Source of the DNA: Bacillota bacterium | GTDB taxonomy: Bacteria > Bacillota > Clostridia > Acetivibrionales > DSM-1351 | NCBI GenBank assembly: GCA_023412635.1 | Contig: JAEYNI010000048.1 | Coordinates: 1-5,972, forward strand | DNA: 5,972 nt | Reading direction: 5' to 3' | Part shown: piece by piece, positions 4,797 through 5,972 of the stretch | How the letters are laid out: the number at the start of each line of letters is the position of its first letter | Numbering within the stretch: position 1 is the stretch's first letter | Position numbers and translations under genes: made by a program | The notes under the pieces: model-generated | The model's input: the letters and a program-made list of their open reading frames with translations, nothing else | Told to the model about the DNA's origin: nothing | The model's database searches: none

Positions 4797-5324
4797 TTGT
4801 CCAAAACCATTGTTGCTATATTTGATGTATATGCCAATGCCGAAAAAGCAGCTTTTGAAGTAAAAGAAAAAGGTCTCAGGACTGACAATATTTCAATCAT
4901 TGTAAAGGATGATGGAAACAAGGGATATTTGAGACCAAATGAGAACGGACAATTATATGCTGCTGAATACGCCGCATATCCCTTCAGACTGACAAAAAGA
5001 GAAAGAATAACAGACGGGATAATAACAGGAGGTATTTTTGGAGGGGTAACAGGCATTGTTTTAGGGGCAGTAAGTATGTTTATTCCTCGACTCGGGTTGG
5101 TTGCAGCAGGAGGACCAATAACCGGCCTGCTTGCAGGTTTTATTCTGGGAGGATTAACAGGCGCTGTAATTGATATAAGAATACCAAAGATAAAAAAGCA
5201 GGAATATCATAAGCTTGTATCACAAGGAAATGCAGTATTCAGTATGAAAGTGGATGAAGAACGTATGGATGCTATTATTGAAATAATAAAGGAACATGGT
5301 GCACTTTCGGTAGAGAAGTACTAA
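4797..5324 (+). CDS. General stress protein, YflT-like domain with glycine-zipper membrane segment
   Basis: This 175-residue protein starts at TTG. Residues 2-40 (KTIVAIFDVYANAEKAAFEVKEKGL, then NISIIVKDD) form the beta-alpha-beta fold start of YflT/GsiB-associated stress proteins, in which the first strand and the A-E-K-A-A helix are conserved. Residues about 73-126 are a glycine- and alanine-rich hydrophobic stretch (GGIFGGVTG, LAGFILGGLTGAVID) that reads as two membrane helices with a short turn around P97 and P107. The C-terminal part (131-175) returns to a charged, ferredoxin-like fold with strand NAVFSMKVD and helix ERMDAIIEIIKEHGA. Family members are induced by heat or general stress in Bacillus; the biochemical role is not known. 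It follows the HAD phosphatase by 119 bases with no clear terminator between, so read-through is possible. Confidence 0.8.
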   Translation: MSKTIVAIFDVYANAEKAAFEVKEKGLRTDNISIIVKDDGNKGYLRPNENGQLYAAEYAAYPFRLTKRERITDGIITGGIFGGVTGIVLGAVSMFIPRLGLVAAGGPITGLLAGFILGGLTGAVIDIRIPKIKKQEYHKLVSQGNAVFSMKVDEERMDAIIEIIKEHGALSVEKY

Positions 5325-5346
5325 TACCGGCGCCTATGATTTTCTG

Positions 5347-5844
5347 TTAATGTATTAGGAGCTTGGACATATAATACTCATCAACATATTTTCCATCTAC
5401 AAACAGTGATTTTTCTTTCAGACCTTCGATTTTAAAGCCCATTTTCTTATACAAGCTTATGGCAATTTCGTTATTTGTCATTACAGTAAGTTCCAATCTA
5501 GTAACACTGTTCTCCAGAGCCCAGCTAATCAAATCTTCAAAGAGTCTTGTTCCTATTTTTTTCCCTCTGTAACTTTTCAGAAGACCAATAACAACATAAG
5601 CATTATGTTTCACTTTATTAGCAAATCCTCTTTCAGCAGAAAGAAATCCGACTAAAATTCCATTTTCTTCAGCTACCAGCATCAATGAACCGGAGGAGGA
5701 TACATTTTGTATGGCAGACTTCATCTCTTCAACAGATGTCCTTCTTTCATCGGGTTCATACATCATGTTCTTTGTTTCACTGTCCAATTGCTTGAGCATA
5801 AATAAAAAGCTTTCGGCATCTTTTAATTCAATTCTTCTGATCAT
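5347..5844 (-). CDS. GNAT-family N-acetyltransferase
   Basis: This 165-residue cytoplasmic acetyl-CoA-dependent transferase has the usual single-domain GNAT length. The order is N-terminal IRRIELKDAESFLFML (strand and helix), then LMLVAEENGILVGFLSA (54-70), then the acetyl-CoA loop S91-Y-R-G-K-K-I-G-T-R100. Motif B follows with N125-E-I-A-I-S-L-Y-K-K-M-G-F137, and the tail EGLKEKSLFVDGKYVDEYYMSKLL resembles RimJ/SpeG-type and related acetyltransferases. The acceptor substrate is unknown. The start is ATG at 5844 because GGAGGTT lies six bases upstream; an earlier in-frame start at 5877 would have to run through a GC hairpin and lacks a binding site. It converges on the stress-protein gene with only 22 bases between the two stop codons and no strong terminator. 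Confidence 0.88.
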   Translation of the reverse strand: MIRRIELKDAESFLFMLKQLDSETKNMMYEPDERRTSVEEMKSAIQNVSSSGSLMLVAEENGILVGFLSAERGFANKVKHNAYVVIGLLKSYRGKKIGTRLFEDLISWALENSVTRLELTVMTNNEIAISLYKKMGFKIEGLKEKSLFVDGKYVDEYYMSKLLIH

Positions 5845-5861
5845 TATATTAACCTCCATGA

Positions 5862-5874
5862 GCCGCAAAGCGGC
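5862..5874 (-). promoter_or_regulatory. GC-rich hairpin in the acetyltransferase leader
   Basis: GCCGC (5862-5866) and GCGGC (5870-5874) form a perfect five-base stem with a three-base loop. On the minus strand it lies just 5' of the ribosome binding site of the acetyltransferase gene (5857-5851). It has no T-tract and is not a terminator; it may stabilise the mRNA 5' end. Confidence 0.4.
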
Positions 5875-5899
5875 CACAAAATAGTAATGAAAATTTATA

Positions 5900-5930
5900 T
5901 CCTTTACCGCTATAAGGCGAATAAAGGAGG
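5900..5930 (+). promoter_or_regulatory. Hairpin covering the ribosome binding site of the right-edge gene
   Basis: TCCTTTA (5900-5906) pairs with TAAAGGA (5922-5928), and inside it CGC (5908-5910) pairs with GCG (5917-5919) around TATAAG. The right arm contains most of the ribosome binding site AAAGGAGG (5923-5930), so in RNA the hairpin would hide it. A competing reading is a promoter, ATGAAA (5887-5892) and TATAAG (5911-5916) with 18-base spacing. Transcripts would then start near 5922, lack the left arm, and the repeat would act as DNA. Confidence 0.45.
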
Positions 5931-5940
5931 TTAATTGGCC

Positions 5941-5972
5941 ATGTGCGCTTTCAAAGTATTTATAAATACTTT
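5941..5972 (+). CDS. Start of an unidentified gene, truncated by the window edge
   Basis: The perfect ribosome binding site AAAGGAGG (5923-5930) stands ten bases before ATG at 5941, which opens a frame reading MCAFKVFINT to the edge. A GTG at 5943 in another frame is also open (MRFQSIYKYF), so the frame is not settled. Too few residues are present to name a family. The gene is divergent from the acetyltransferase, with about 96 bases between the two start codons. Confidence 0.45.
   Translation, partial: MCAFKVFINT
5953..5972. repeat. Perfect 20-base palindrome at the right edge
   Basis: AAAGTATTTA (5953-5962) is followed by its exact reverse complement TAAATACTTT (5963-5972). It may extend beyond the window. 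It lies 3' of the candidate start codon and could be an operator for a dimeric regulator, or the start of a longer hairpin or repeat. Confidence 0.7.

Noticed and set aside
4550..5056. A 168-codon open frame on the minus strand.
   Set aside because: It lies antisense to the end of the HAD phosphatase and most of the stress protein, has no recognisable domain, and is a reading-frame shadow of them.
5321..5358. CTAATAC (5321-5327) and GTATTAG (5352-5358) as a shared terminator for the two convergent genes.
   Set aside because: The seven-base AT-rich stem has a 24-base loop and no adjoining T-tract, so it is too weak to call a terminator.

Overview
The window is AT-rich DNA with strong AAGGAGG-type ribosome binding sites, frequent TTG/GTG starts and a two-cluster ferredoxin fused to a nitroreductase. 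That points to an anaerobic low-GC Firmicute, most likely a Clostridium/Ruminiclostridium-type member of the Clostridia. This is inferred from sequence style and protein families; no species can be named from the window alone. Seven complete protein genes are supported, plus one probable gene start cut by the right edge.

Left part (1-300): no complete protein gene. Positions 61-140 form a GC-rich island (50 of 80 bases are G/C) that can fold into nested helices and ends like the 3' end of a serine tRNA. Two hairpins consistent with intrinsic terminators follow (148-184 and 198-239). A sigma-A-like promoter (265-294) then drives an AraC-family regulator (331-1257). A gap of 64 bases with a -10-like box and a hairpin separates it from a ferredoxin-nitroreductase flavoprotein (1322-2137). 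The two probably form a regulator/target pair.

Middle part: 2138-2463 is a long non-coding stretch with interleaved inverted repeats, a plausible promoter, and a roughly 195-base leader. The leader carries a possible 8-codon peptide ahead of a GNAT acetyltransferase resembling AAC(6')-I enzymes (2464-2940). A strong hairpin at 3026-3055 separates it from the convergent phosphatidylserine synthase gene (3115-3663, minus strand). A very AT-rich divergent promoter region (3664-4038) lies between that gene and a PpaX-like HAD phosphatase (4039-4677).

Right part: a YflT-like general stress protein with a glycine-zipper membrane segment (4797-5324, TTG start) converges on a second GNAT acetyltransferase (5347-5844, minus strand). 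At the edge, a perfect ribosome binding site and start codon (5941) begin an unidentified gene. A hairpin covers its ribosome binding site, and a perfect 20-base palindrome lies just inside it.

Apart from the regulator/nitroreductase pair the genes look like independent short transcription units: a housekeeping lipid gene, a pyrophosphatase-like enzyme, a stress protein and two acetyltransferases. I see no clear new multi-gene system. The least explained parts are the structured island at 61-140, the acetyltransferase leader, and the control region at the right edge.
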